Source of the DNA: Leptospira kobayashii
Lineage (GTDB): Bacteria; Spirochaetota; Leptospiria; Leptospirales; Leptospiraceae
NCBI RefSeq assembly: GCF_003114835.2
Contig: NZ_AP025028.1
Location: 3,252,001 to 3,316,000 of the forward strand
Length of the DNA stretch: 64,000 nt
Direction of reading: 5' to 3'
A program made the translations under genes and the position numbers. Below the pieces are notes generated by a model. It was given only the letters and a program-made list of their open reading frames with translations, searched no databases and had not been told where the DNA came from. This document shows positions 9,184-17,924 of the stretch, piece by piece; the first letter of the stretch is position 1; each line of letters opens with the position of its first letter.

Positions 9184-11304
9184 TTAACTCTCCGATGATT
9201 TGAACTTCAAACCTACTTCCAAAGCGATCATAGATACATCATCTTTCCATTTTGATTTTTTCATTTTATCGAAAAGGTTTTCGGTAAGATCGGATATCAC
9301 TTCTTCGATGGGAAGATGAGTTGTATTTTTCAATGCATCGGTAAACTCGCGCAAGGCGGCGCTACCATCCATTTCATTGAGTTCTTCAAAGATTCCATCC
9401 GTATAGATAAAAATCCGATCTCCTACTTCCACTTTATGTTCCACCATTCCAAACCGGTAATTTTCCAAAATGCCGATGATAGGCCCTGTGTTTTCGAGAA
9501 AAATTACATCCCCGTTTTTTTTCTGAAGAAGATGGTTTTGCATTCCGGCACAGGCAAAACGAAGAGTAGACTGGGCAAAATCAAAATCCAAAACAACAGC
9601 CGGAAAATAAATCTGAAGATCGGCGTTTTTATCGTAAAAATGTTGGTTCAGATAAAAAAGCAAATCGTTCGGTTTCAGTGCGATTTCATTCAATCTCTCG
9701 AATTCGGATTGAATCATCATAGTATAGAGGGCAGCCTGCAAACCATGGCCGGTTGCATCCACGAGGAAAAACCGGAAGTAAGTATCTTGCATCTTTTTGA
9801 CTGAAAAAATATCCCCGCCGACTTCGGAGAGAGGTTGGTAGAGGATTTGCGCATTCAAATAAGGAGATAAGTTGGGAATCGTTGTTAGACTATTGACAAT
9901 GCTTTTTGCAAGTTTTAAGTCCTTTCCGATTTGATCCAGTTTGGATTGAAGCTCTTTGGTCTTTTCATTCACTTTATCTTCCAGTTTTTCATTCAGATTG
10001 GTGAGTTGTGATCTGACTGTTTCCAAGTCTTTGTTCTTATCAATGAGCTCATTGGCAAGATTTTCCGCATCTTGAAATCCCTTGGAAAATCCGCGTGCAA
10101 TAAACAAAGATTGAAATAAGAACATCATGAAAATTCCGTAGTGCACCATAAGAGGAGTAGTAATGATGATATTGTTCACCATAATATCGTTTAGAAACGT
10201 CGTGAGAAAGACTAGAAAACTGAACAGAAATAGAACCGATCCGACTTGTTTATCCCGTATCACCTTAAAAATTACAATCATTACATAGAGAGCACCTATC
10301 AAAGTAAATACCTGATAAGGAATCATCAAATAGGTGTAAAAAGAAGATCTTGTCAATAAAACGAGCAGTGAAAACAACAAACCGACGTTAAAGATAATAC
10401 TATAACCGATCTTTGAAAACTGAGGTCTGAAAAGCAGAAATATATAACGGCAAAAAACGGGAGGAATCAAAAAGAAAGAAAGATAACTGAGTTTTAAGTG
10501 CAACTCCCAAGGCAAATTGGGAAAAAACAAAGTAATGTATTTGTTTCCTGTAATAAAGACTCTCAGGCAAATCAGCAAACAAGCCAGGGCAAACCAATAA
10601 GTATGACGGTCTTTCTTTCTATTAAAGTACAAAAGAAGATGATAGATTCCCATAAACAAAATACTACCGACGAGGAGCATATCCTTGAGAATTTCCGTAT
10701 CAAACTGAGAGTGAATTGCTTTTGCATGTCCCAAACTGATGATTTGTCCGGGGCCCCCTTTCCTATGATGATAGTTGGATATCTGTAATATGATTTCGGT
10801 TTGATCCGAAGAAGGTACGAAGTCCGCAATCAAAGGACGGTATTCAGGTCTGGAATTCAATTCGGAACTGGAAACAATTCCGTTATTAGCCAATTTTTTT
10901 CCGTCAGCAAACAAAACATAAGCGGTTTCCATTTCGGGAATTTTCAAAGAGAGAGCTTGGTTCTTCAGATTGTGTTTGATGAGAATACGAAAACTGGCAT
11001 ATCCATCCCCTGCCAGAAAACCCCTATTCCAAAAACTTTCGGACCAGATCCCCGGCACTGTGAAATATTCCTTATTTAGTTGGGTGTCCAGAGTAGGCAA
11101 ATCGGTCGGGCTAACTAGCAACCATGGATAGTATTGCCAATCACCAACTAATTTTAGAATATGAGAATCATCTTCCAGAAACTTTGCTGCTTCCAAGACT
11201 CCCGATTTGGCAACAGGTGCCGGAGCGGCTTTACCGCAGGAAGCAGCGAGAAGGGTGATGCATACAAAGAGAAAATGAAGACAGAACCGGAATTTGTTTT
11301 TCAT
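9184..11304 (-). CDS. RsbU-like serine phosphatase with 7TMR-DISM sensor
   Basis: A 706-aa protein with a lipobox-like LLAASC at about residue 23, an extracytoplasmic sensory domain of jelly-roll type (about 50-190), seven membrane helices (about 205-415), a coiled coil (about 425-480) and a C-terminal PP2C/SpoIIE phosphatase. Metal-binding motifs are visible: VGGDIF, VDATGHGLQAA and IYTDGIFE. Such enzymes dephosphorylate STAS anti-anti-sigma proteins in partner-switching circuits. A STAS gene lies upstream in the same orientation, separated only by the citrate-synthase-like gene, so a functional pair is plausible (inference). The gap to the preceding gene is 20 bases. Confidence 0.88.
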   Translation of the reverse strand: MKNKFRFCLHFLFVCITLLAASCGKAAPAPVAKSGVLEAAKFLEDDSHILKLVGDWQYYPWLLVSPTDLPTLDTQLNKEYFTVPGIWSESFWNRGFLAGDGYASFRILIKHNLKNQALSLKIPEMETAYVLFADGKKLANNGIVSSSELNSRPEYRPLIADFVPSSDQTEIILQISNYHHRKGGPGQIISLGHAKAIHSQFDTEILKDMLLVGSILFMGIYHLLLYFNRKKDRHTYWFALACLLICLRVFITGNKYITLFFPNLPWELHLKLSYLSFFLIPPVFCRYIFLLFRPQFSKIGYSIIFNVGLLFSLLVLLTRSSFYTYLMIPYQVFTLIGALYVMIVIFKVIRDKQVGSVLFLFSFLVFLTTFLNDIMVNNIIITTPLMVHYGIFMMFLFQSLFIARGFSKGFQDAENLANELIDKNKDLETVRSQLTNLNEKLEDKVNEKTKELQSKLDQIGKDLKLAKSIVNSLTTIPNLSPYLNAQILYQPLSEVGGDIFSVKKMQDTYFRFFLVDATGHGLQAALYTMMIQSEFERLNEIALKPNDLLFYLNQHFYDKNADLQIYFPAVVLDFDFAQSTLRFACAGMQNHLLQKKNGDVIFLENTGPIIGILENYRFGMVEHKVEVGDRIFIYTDGIFEELNEMDGSAALREFTDALKNTTHLPIEEVISDLTENLFDKMKKSKWKDDVSMIALEVGLKFKSSES

Positions 11305-11324
11305 TTTCTCTTTGGGAACTAGAA

Positions 11325-12605
11325 CTAGATTCGGCTTTGCACCGGAACGTATTTACGTTGGTTTTCTCCGACATAAATTTGTTTCGGACGAAACTTACTG
11401 AAGTCGCCTTTTTTTCTTTGTTCTTTCCAATGGGCAAGCCATCCGGGCAATCTTCCGATCACTTGCATAACCGAGAACATTTCCTTTGGAATTTCCAAAG
11501 TCTGGAAAACAACTCCCGAATAAAACTCCAAGTTCGGATACAATAGATTTTCAATGAAGTAGGAATCATTCCAAACAAGTTCATCGATTTTCAGAGCTGT
11601 TTCTTCCACAGCATTGAGTTTGCGGTTTTTATAAAATTCCTGAACAATACCACGAACCACTTTGGCACGCGGACTTACGGTATCATAAGCTTTTTGTCCG
11701 AATCCGTTGGAGTGAAGTTTTGCTTCGCCTGTTTTGAATCTTTCGAAGTAATGTTTCACATCCGTTTTGGATTTGATGATATCTTCGATTAGTGCAATCG
11801 CAGCAGTCGGCCTTCCGCCTTCTCTCGCTCCCCACTGTGCCATAATGCCTGCGGAGATAGAAGCGAATATATTTGCCTGAGTGGAACCTACTGCTTGTAC
11901 TGCGGTGTTGGATACGTTTTGTTCGTGATCCGCATGTAAAATCCAAAGTTGATTTAAGATACGATCGAATTCTTCGGGAACATTATAAGCCCCGGCAGGA
12001 ACGGAATGCATCATATATAAAAAGTTTGTACAATAAGGATTTTTGTCCAAAGGATATACGAAAGGATGACCCACCGAATGTTTGTAAGTAAATGCGGCAA
12101 TGGTTCTGATCTTTGCAAGCAAACGAGTGATCAAATCGACTCCCATATCCAGTTTTTCTTCGTAGTCTTCCAAATAATAACTGGATAAAGAAGTTACCAT
12201 AACGGACAAAACCGCCAAAGGATTCGCTACTCCCGGAAATCCGTCAAACAGATTCAACATATCTTCGTGAATCATCGAGTGTTTTGAAAGTCTTTTGGAA
12301 AAATCAGCTAACTCTTGTTTATTCGGAAGGTCTCCGTAAATCAATAAATAGGAAGTTTCTACGAATGTAGATTGGTGTGCAAGCTCCGCAATATCATAAC
12401 CGCGATAGGACAATTCTCCTTTTTCGGGATCACGTCTGGAAACTTTGGAAAGACCGAGCGCTGTATTAAATAAGCCCGGGTCTACAGTGACAAGTCCGGT
12501 CTTACGATAAAAATCAGAAAGATCTATACCCTCTTTTCCATCCGTTCCGATGATGGTGGGGAATTGATATGTTTTGCCTTTTATGTGGATTTCCACTTGG
12601 TTCAT
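11325..12605 (-). CDS. Citrate-synthase-family protein with substituted catalytic residues
   Basis: The 426-aa protein aligns end to end with type II citrate synthases such as E. coli GltA: RGYDIAELA, SVGHPFVYP, ILHADHEQN, and a WLAHWKEQ/RPKQIYVG C-terminus. The HADHEQN motif with the first catalytic His is kept (residues 224-230). The GPxHGGAN motif reads GAREGGRPT, so the second catalytic His is Glu at about 262. GFGHRVY reads GFGQKAY (Gln 304). The VDFYSG catalytic Asp is Glu at about 360 (LEFYSG). The fold is very likely kept, but citrate synthase activity is doubtful. It lies between a STAS gene and an RsbU-like phosphatase. Automatic annotation would call it gltA; I leave the symbol empty. 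Confidence 0.85.
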   Translation of the reverse strand: MNQVEIHIKGKTYQFPTIIGTDGKEGIDLSDFYRKTGLVTVDPGLFNTALGLSKVSRRDPEKGELSYRGYDIAELAHQSTFVETSYLLIYGDLPNKQELADFSKRLSKHSMIHEDMLNLFDGFPGVANPLAVLSVMVTSLSSYYLEDYEEKLDMGVDLITRLLAKIRTIAAFTYKHSVGHPFVYPLDKNPYCTNFLYMMHSVPAGAYNVPEEFDRILNQLWILHADHEQNVSNTAVQAVGSTQANIFASISAGIMAQWGAREGGRPTAAIALIEDIIKSKTDVKHYFERFKTGEAKLHSNGFGQKAYDTVSPRAKVVRGIVQEFYKNRKLNAVEETALKIDELVWNDSYFIENLLYPNLEFYSGVVFQTLEIPKEMFSVMQVIGRLPGWLAHWKEQRKKGDFSKFRPKQIYVGENQRKYVPVQSRI

Positions 12606-12620
12606 TCAGAAAGCCTCTCT

Positions 12621-12642
12621 CCCTTCCTATACTCGGGAAGGG
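12621..12642. other. Hairpin in the STAS to citrate-synthase-like gap
   Basis: CCCTTCC (12621-12627) and GGAAGGG (12636-12642) form a perfect 7-bp stem with an eight-base loop. No T-tract follows on either strand, so it is not a standard terminator. On the minus strand it ends just before the purine-rich ribosome region of the downstream gene, so it may affect mRNA stability or translation. Confidence 0.4.
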
Positions 12643-12663
12643 AAGTTAGGAATCTAGAATAAT

Positions 12664-13014
12664 TTAAGATTGAGTGAGTGCAGATTGTAAAGAGTCGTGA
12701 ATTAAAACAAAATCCGTAAGCCCGACAATATCCATCACTTTGCGGAAATGAGTATTTAGCCCGGCAAATTCGATTTTTCCTTGCGTTTCGGAGGATTTTG
12801 TAATCAGGCTGATCAAAGTGGCAATGCCTGCGGAATTGATATAGGAAGTCTCAGTAAAATTGAGGATCACTCTATTTTTTTTGTCCGTAGGGATGGAATC
12901 GTAAGATTGAACGATTTCCTCTTCGGCTTCCGAGGTAATTTCACCTGCAATGTGAATCACTGGCAAGGCGCCACCGTTCTCAAAGCCCAGCCGAATCTTA
13001 AATTCCTCGATCAT
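12664..13014 (-). CDS. STAS-domain anti-anti-sigma-like protein
   Basis: This 116-aa single-domain protein has the STAS pattern: an N-terminal strand (VIHIAGEIT), then VILNFTETSYINSAGIATL, where the Ser of NSAG (about residue 61) is the usual phosphorylation site, then GKIEFAGLN and VGLTDFVLIHDS. STAS proteins bind anti-sigma kinases when unphosphorylated. A SpoIIE-type phosphatase two genes downstream could act on it. The anti-sigma kinase itself is not in this window. Confidence 0.88.
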   Translation of the reverse strand: MIEEFKIRLGFENGGALPVIHIAGEITSEAEEEIVQSYDSIPTDKKNRVILNFTETSYINSAGIATLISLITKSSETQGKIEFAGLNTHFRKVMDIVGLTDFVLIHDSLQSALTQS

Positions 13015-13056
13015 TTGCTTCCAGGGAAATCATACGGAGAGATGGGTCAATCAAAA

Positions 13057-13281
13057 TTAACGTGCTCCTTTTCTTTCCGCTTTGGGCACCCGGCCAAAGG
13101 GTTGTTTGCAAACACGGCAAACGTAATACACGTCTTTGGGGGTCGCGGAAATTCCCACAAGTCCCATAGCGACCAATCCCCAAAAAGAATACTTCACTAC
13201 CTTCCTAGCATTGGGGGAATCGTGGGAGGTACCACAATCACAACTGGGACGATCTGCTTTTTTTAAGGAATTTGTGCTCAT
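13057..13281 (-). CDS. Small membrane protein with Cys pairs (zinc-ribbon-like)
   Basis: A 74-aa protein beginning MSTNSLKKADRPS. It has CDCGTSH near the N-terminus, one hydrophobic helix (about residues 29-46) and CRVCKQPFGR after the helix. The four Cys could bind one metal ion across the sequence, though the helix separates them. No named family recognised. It lies 42 bases upstream of the STAS gene on the same strand and contains one copy of the AGGTACCACA repeat (13227-13236). Confidence 0.6.
   Translation of the reverse strand: MSTNSLKKADRPSCDCGTSHDSPNARKVVKYSFWGLVAMGLVGISATPKDVYYVCRVCKQPFGRVPKAERKGAR
13227..13236 (+). repeat. AGGTACCACA 10-mer, copy 1
   Basis: Exact copy of a 10-mer seen eight times in the window, here inside the small Cys-pair protein gene. 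Confidence 0.6.
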
Positions 13282-13339
13282 GATGACATATTTCCGACCC
13301 TACCCTTAAAAAACGAGTAAGATCGGAGATTTTCAAAAA

Positions 13340-13747
13340 TTAGTTTTTGGCAAGGTACTCAACGTATTTTGCAAGAACGGCAAGGTTTTCGTCTCCCAAA
13401 TGGGTATAGGCCACCATCGGAGAATTTTTAATTCCTTGTTTCAGAGTTTTTGTAATGCCCGCAAGGGTGTTACCATTCTTCCACTCGTTAGCCGGTGATT
13501 TGTAGTTACGAGGTTTCGGGTTGAGCGCAGTTCCTGCAGGTCCGTCACCCAAACCCTTTTCTCCGTGGCAAGAGGAACAATTTTGTAAAAACAGTTCTTC
13601 CCCTTTTGCAATTTCAGGGTCAACCGGGGCAGCTGCCTCGACGGCTTCTTGTGGCGTAGTCTCTTGAGGTTTGTCTCCTCCACAAGCAACGATTGCAAGT
13701 GAAAGAAGGCAAACAGAAACTAAACTGATTATTTTTGTAGAATTCAT
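13340..13747 (-). CDS. Cytochrome c lipoprotein
   Basis: A 135-aa lipoprotein: signal peptide with LAIVAC and lipidated Cys at 22, an Ala/Pro/Glu-rich linker, and a class I cytochrome c domain with CSSCH at residues 57-61. NSPMVAY supplies a likely axial Met. The length and motif spacing fit a monoheme electron carrier at the membrane surface, and it may feed the caa3 oxidase encoded about 8 kb away (inference). No operon partner is obvious; the neighbours are more than 50 bases away. Confidence 0.88.
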   Translation of the reverse strand: MNSTKIISLVSVCLLSLAIVACGGDKPQETTPQEAVEAAAPVDPEIAKGEELFLQNCSSCHGEKGLGDGPAGTALNPKPRNYKSPANEWKNGNTLAGITKTLKQGIKNSPMVAYTHLGDENLAVLAKYVEYLAKN

Positions 13748-13809
13748 TTCTATCTCCCAGATAAGGATGCTCCCAGACTAGCATGAGATAGGGATTTGAA
13801 AAGAAGAAT

Positions 13810-14724
13810 TCAGTTCCCCTTGATGAGATTTGTCAATGAATCCCGAAGGTATTGATATTGAAACTCATAACCTTCTTCCAGAAGTCGTTTCGGGTATACG
13901 TACTGGCCTTGGGTAATGACCTGAGCCCCCTCACCATATAACATTTGTATCGCGAAAGCGGGAACACGCATAAGTGCAGGTCTAAACAACACTTTCGCCA
14001 ATTCCTCCGCGAAATAAGCATTACTGCAAGGATAAGGCGAAACTATATTATAACTTCCCGACGAAGACTGTTTGCCGAGTAAAAACAACATAGCGGAAAC
14101 CAAATCGGCGATATGAACCCAGCTCATTCCCTGTTTGCCGGAAGCGATCGGTCCGCCTACTCCCATTTTGAAAGGAGGGATCATTTTTTCCAATGCTCCT
14201 CCTTTGGGAGAAAGCACGATTCCTGTCCGAATAACGACTGTTCTAATGCCGGTATCCCGGATAGGATTTGATTGATTTTCCCAATCCACGCAAATGGAAG
14301 CTAAAAAATCATCCCCAGGTTTCGCATTTTCATCATATGGGTCATGTTCCGTCTCGGACATACCGTAATAGCCTATGGCGGAAGCCTGCATGTAAACGGA
14401 CGGAGGTCTTTTACAGTCCCGGATACGCGCGGCAAGTCCTCTTGTAAATTCAACACGGGATGTGCGGATTAATGTTTTTCTTTCGTCAGTCCAGCGAACA
14501 CCTGCTATAGGTTCACCGACTAAATTGATGATGGCGTCCATACCTTCGAGTTGGGCCGAAGTAGGAAGAGTGGTGGTGACAAAGTCAATCTCACCCAATT
14601 GTTTCAAATCGGAAGGAATTTCTTTTTTACGAGTGAAAATACGAAATGTATGACCGCGTTTGATTGCGTAAGGTATGAATTCCATACCTACAAGTCCGGT
14701 TCCGCCAATGATTCCGATTTTCAT
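13810..14724 (-). CDS. TIGR01777-type NAD(P)-dependent epimerase-like protein
   Basis: A 304-aa extended SDR protein. The Rossmann motif GIIGGTGLVG is at the N-terminus (about residues 4-13), followed by DAIINLVGEPI and SAIGYYGMSE, in which the Tyr of the active site is visible, and SWVHIADLVSAM late in the sequence. This arrangement is that of the SDR39U1/YfcH (TIGR01777) family, whose substrate is unknown. The gene lies 62 bases upstream of the cytochrome c gene on the same strand. Confidence 0.88.
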   Translation of the reverse strand: MKIGIIGGTGLVGMEFIPYAIKRGHTFRIFTRKKEIPSDLKQLGEIDFVTTTLPTSAQLEGMDAIINLVGEPIAGVRWTDERKTLIRTSRVEFTRGLAARIRDCKRPPSVYMQASAIGYYGMSETEHDPYDENAKPGDDFLASICVDWENQSNPIRDTGIRTVVIRTGIVLSPKGGALEKMIPPFKMGVGGPIASGKQGMSWVHIADLVSAMLFLLGKQSSSGSYNIVSPYPCSNAYFAEELAKVLFRPALMRVPAFAIQMLYGEGAQVITQGQYVYPKRLLEEGYEFQYQYLRDSLTNLIKGN

Positions 14725-14799
14725 TTATAACTTAGACTTTATCCTTTCCATAAAAAAGAAGTAGAACTTTTTTTGGGGAAGCAAATATTTTTAGATTTC

Positions 14800-15387
14800 A
14801 TGAAAGTTTCCACGATTGCTCCCGTTTTGGTTTGTTTTTTTGCGATTTTATCAGCTAATTATTATCTTTTCTCCAGTACAAAGAGAAACATTGATCGCTA
14901 TCATAATTTTCCTCCCTTTCGAATTGAAGATGCTACAAAATCCGGAGGACTCGGCAACTTACTAGACAACGATTCCGAAACGATTTGGGTAAAAAAATTA
15001 CCGAGCTCCGCCGATTGGGATTTTTTCCTGGAGATGAAGTTATCTCATTTTTGGGATGGAGTTGTTTTTTCTCCCAGAAATTTTACATCTCTGGAATGGA
15101 AAGCCTGCAAAGGTCAAACCTTACCTCCTTTTGAAGCAAAACTATTGCTACGCGAAAGCATCAACGTGGACAAAGAGTTGAGAATGCCGAATGACAAGCT
15201 GATTGCGGTCTATCGTTTCGATAAAAAAAACGAAACTACAACCGATTTTCCGATTCGACAATATCTCAATTTGAAACCGGAAAAAAAATATCCGGTCGGT
15301 ATTTCGATTTTAACGGTTGAAGTAAAACTAACCGACGACAAGTCAGCTAACAACTGTTTTTCGGAAATCATTCTCTCTGAAAAATAA
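14800..15387 (+). CDS. Secreted or membrane-anchored protein of unknown function, first gene of the MoxR operon
   Basis: The ATG at 14800 gives 195 aa with an N-terminal hydrophobic segment (MKVSTIAPVLVCFFAIL..), so I prefer it to an in-frame TTG at 14773; neither has a good ribosome site. The rest is beta-rich. LLDNDSETIWVKK resembles the opening of discoidin/F5-8C-like galactose-binding domains (DGDPSTYW-type), but the match is weak. It ends nine bases before the MoxR gene, so it is probably part of that operon and may be its extracytoplasmic component (inference). Confidence 0.6.
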   Translation: MKVSTIAPVLVCFFAILSANYYLFSSTKRNIDRYHNFPPFRIEDATKSGGLGNLLDNDSETIWVKKLPSSADWDFFLEMKLSHFWDGVVFSPRNFTSLEWKACKGQTLPPFEAKLLLRESINVDKELRMPNDKLIAVYRFDKKNETTTDFPIRQYLNLKPEKKYPVGISILTVEVKLTDDKSANNCFSEIILSEK

Positions 15388-15396
15388 GGAGATCCG

Positions 15397-16980
15397 ATGG
15401 ATTTAAAAATTGCGGCTAAAAAAGTTTCGCAGTCCCCTACCCTTCCCGGCAAAAAGGATAACAAAAAAAAATTTGATCTGGCTTCCCTTTTGGAAGAAGG
15501 ACCTCTTTCCGTAGAAGGAACCGGGGGCGAAGCATCGGGACTTGATGAGAAACTAAGAAAGGCCTATTTTTGGATTACCAATTATGCAATCATCAATCCG
15601 TTTTACGATATAGAATACAATAACACTCCTCCTGCCAAATTTACAATCGGCGATTTCAAAACACAAATCGTCCTACCATCCGGACAAAGTTACTCTAGTT
15701 TCGTATTGTTGCCCCTCCTAACATTAGTTGTGCGAGGAAAATGCCTTCTGGTAGGTGGACCGGGTCGCGGGAAAACTGCTTCCGCCATTCTAATGGCGGT
15801 GCTTGCAGGTTATCCGCTTAAAGAAATCAAACGCTCCATCCAACACGGTCAACCTCAAATGACTATCACCGATCTACTAGGCAACCCTCTTCCTTCGGAT
15901 CTCATGAATGCAAAGTCCATGGAAGATATTAAAATTTCCTGGCGGAAGTGGCTCGGAATGCGGGTGAAAGTCATCGATGAATACAACCGTATTCCTACGA
16001 GAACGCAATCAGCACTTCTCACCGTACTTGGAGACAACTATGCGGAGTTATTCGACCAAGTATTCGAATGTCCGGATGCGGCGTGGTATCTGACTGCAAA
16101 CGACGACGCGGGAGGAGGAACTTATCAAGTCATAGAAGCATTGAAGGATAGAATCGATGTGGTAGTCAAAGCTCTTCACTTTAACACTCGTTTCATCAAA
16201 GATCTGTTGCAAAGAGTGGAGGATAATTTCCGACCGGAAACAATGGTTCCTCCGGAAATCATTTTCAATGAAACCGAAATCGAATCCATCGGAGAAGAAA
16301 TCCGTAACATAGAATTTCCGGAAGCATTGAGAAGAAGGATGGAATTTTTCGCTTCTCAGTTTGAATTTTTCGAACCTGCAGGAGAACAGATCGAATACAA
16401 AACCAAAGATACAGTAAAACTTTCCGGAATCGATTTTTCCACACTCTCCGCACTTGACCAGGGAAAAGACAAAAAGAAAGACCTTGGTTCTCAAACTAAA
16501 AACGGATTGTCTGTGCGCGCCATCTTCACCTGCATCAATTATGCGAAGGCGCTTGCTTATTTCAGAGGAGAATCTTCCGTGAGTTTGGACGATCTTTCCC
16601 ATATATTGCCGTTCGTGTTGCACGATAAACTGGTTCAGAACTCGGACTCTCCTTTTTTTGAAGAACCCGGTTTCCAAGTCTATCGGAGTGACCGGATCAG
16701 TTGGATTCGAAAATTATTCGAACTTTCCTGTTCAGAGTATGATCGTCTCGGTATGGATAAAAACGATCCGGTAGCGGAGATGAGCAAAATCTTCGAACAA
16801 GGGTTAGAAGGTCTATCACCGGGAGATACGAAAGAGAGGATTCTCGCAATCGAATTGGAAGTGGAAAAGATCAGCAAACAAAGAAAGTTATACGGACATG
16901 TATACGACGATCTTTTAAAACTCAAATACCTGCATCAAAGATATACGAACTATTTGAATTGGATCCAAGCCGGTAAATGA
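15397..16980 (+). CDS. MoxR-family AAA+ ATPase
   Basis: A 527-aa protein with a clear ribosome site (AAGGAG, about six bases before ATG). The AAA+ core lies at about residues 90-330: Walker A GGPGRGKTA at about 119, Walker B VKVIDEYNRIP at about 191, sensor 1 WYLTANDDAGGG. A loop insertion (SIQHGQPQMTITDLLG) between them is the helix-2 insert of MoxR proteins. The N-terminal 80 residues and a C-terminal winged or helical region extend it beyond the usual ~330 aa. MoxR ATPases act as chaperones with VWA partners; such a partner is encoded two genes downstream. Stop overlaps the next start by four bases. Confidence 0.88.
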   Translation: MDLKIAAKKVSQSPTLPGKKDNKKKFDLASLLEEGPLSVEGTGGEASGLDEKLRKAYFWITNYAIINPFYDIEYNNTPPAKFTIGDFKTQIVLPSGQSYSSFVLLPLLTLVVRGKCLLVGGPGRGKTASAILMAVLAGYPLKEIKRSIQHGQPQMTITDLLGNPLPSDLMNAKSMEDIKISWRKWLGMRVKVIDEYNRIPTRTQSALLTVLGDNYAELFDQVFECPDAAWYLTANDDAGGGTYQVIEALKDRIDVVVKALHFNTRFIKDLLQRVEDNFRPETMVPPEIIFNETEIESIGEEIRNIEFPEALRRRMEFFASQFEFFEPAGEQIEYKTKDTVKLSGIDFSTLSALDQGKDKKKDLGSQTKNGLSVRAIFTCINYAKALAYFRGESSVSLDDLSHILPFVLHDKLVQNSDSPFFEEPGFQVYRSDRISWIRKLFELSCSEYDRLGMDKNDPVAEMSKIFEQGLEGLSPGDTKERILAIELEVEKISKQRKLYGHVYDDLLKLKYLHQRYTNYLNWIQAGK

Positions 16981-17924
16981 TTTCGGAAGGTTGGAGAAAA
17001 GGGCTGCTCGCGGAGAAGGACAATTGCAATCAATTGGTCCGAATGATCAAACAATCCAATGCAAACTTTGCAGAAGAGAATTTGAAATCCGTATTGGAAC
17101 CTTACTACAACGCATTCGGCACTGCATTAGGAGACAATCCTACTTCCGAACAAATTTTAACATCCTTTGAATTATTATTAAATCTATTGTTAAAGGGAAT
17201 TCTGAGAGAACCCGGAGGAGAAAAAGAAAATCGATTTTTCAGGTTGATCTCCCGATTAAAGTCACCTTTGCAGGAAGATATAAAAACTACCTTATCTTAT
17301 TTAGTAAATGTTACATCAAAGTTCAATCAGCAAAAAGAAACGATTTTCCTGAACCGATTAACTACGATTAGTCCTGAAATCAAATCGATTCGGGATTTAA
17401 AAAAAATCATGGCTTTCCTGGCTTGGGTAGGCGGGAAACCGGAATACAGGGAAATTTCATTGGAAGAAATGAAGGAACTTTCTCCGGAATTGAAAAACTC
17501 TTTGGTAAGCGAATGGGGAGGGGATTTTTCTTCATTTCAATCCGTCTTTCAAAAATCTCCCTTCGGCGAAAATGTTCAACCCGGTGGCTCCAAAATCAAA
17601 TACAAGCTGATTTCAGGATATCCTCTTCTGGGAGGAGATTTCTTTGAACAACCGTTAGTAGGTAAAGACAAGGAAGGATACTATGCGATTTCCGGGAAAA
17701 ATCAATATCGGCTTTATTTCGATCTGTTTGGAGACAGTCTGTACGGCGAATCAATTTCCGAAAAACCCGGTCCTGTCAAAATCGATCATCCGTTTTGGAA
17801 AGTTGTTTTGGAAAAATCCATCTCCCTTTCCGAAATCACATCCGTCGTAGCCGAAGAAAATTTTATTTTATTAACGGTAAGTTATTCCTATTCCATATTT
17901 CTTTTTTACAAGGTCGCATCATGA
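16977..17924 (+). CDS. Unknown protein between MoxR and VWA genes
   Basis: A 315-aa soluble protein without signal peptide. The N-terminal 200 residues are mostly helical and charged; the C-terminal third is beta-rich (YKLISGYPLLGGDFFEQ, YYAISGKNQYRLYFDLFG). No family recognised. It overlaps both neighbours by four bases (ATGA), so it is very likely co-translated and a member of the same complex (inference). Confidence 0.75.
   Translation: MISEGWRKGLLAEKDNCNQLVRMIKQSNANFAEENLKSVLEPYYNAFGTALGDNPTSEQILTSFELLLNLLLKGILREPGGEKENRFFRLISRLKSPLQEDIKTTLSYLVNVTSKFNQQKETIFLNRLTTISPEIKSIRDLKKIMAFLAWVGGKPEYREISLEEMKELSPELKNSLVSEWGGDFSSFQSVFQKSPFGENVQPGGSKIKYKLISGYPLLGGDFFEQPLVGKDKEGYYAISGKNQYRLYFDLFGDSLYGESISEKPGPVKIDHPFWKVVLEKSISLSEITSVVAEENFILLTVSYSYSIFLFYKVAS

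Noticed and set aside
16048..16677. 209-aa open frame antisense to the MoxR gene
   Set aside because: It lies wholly inside a clear AAA+ gene on the other strand, is Phe/Cys/Arg-rich as antisense frames of this genome are, and has no recognisable motif.
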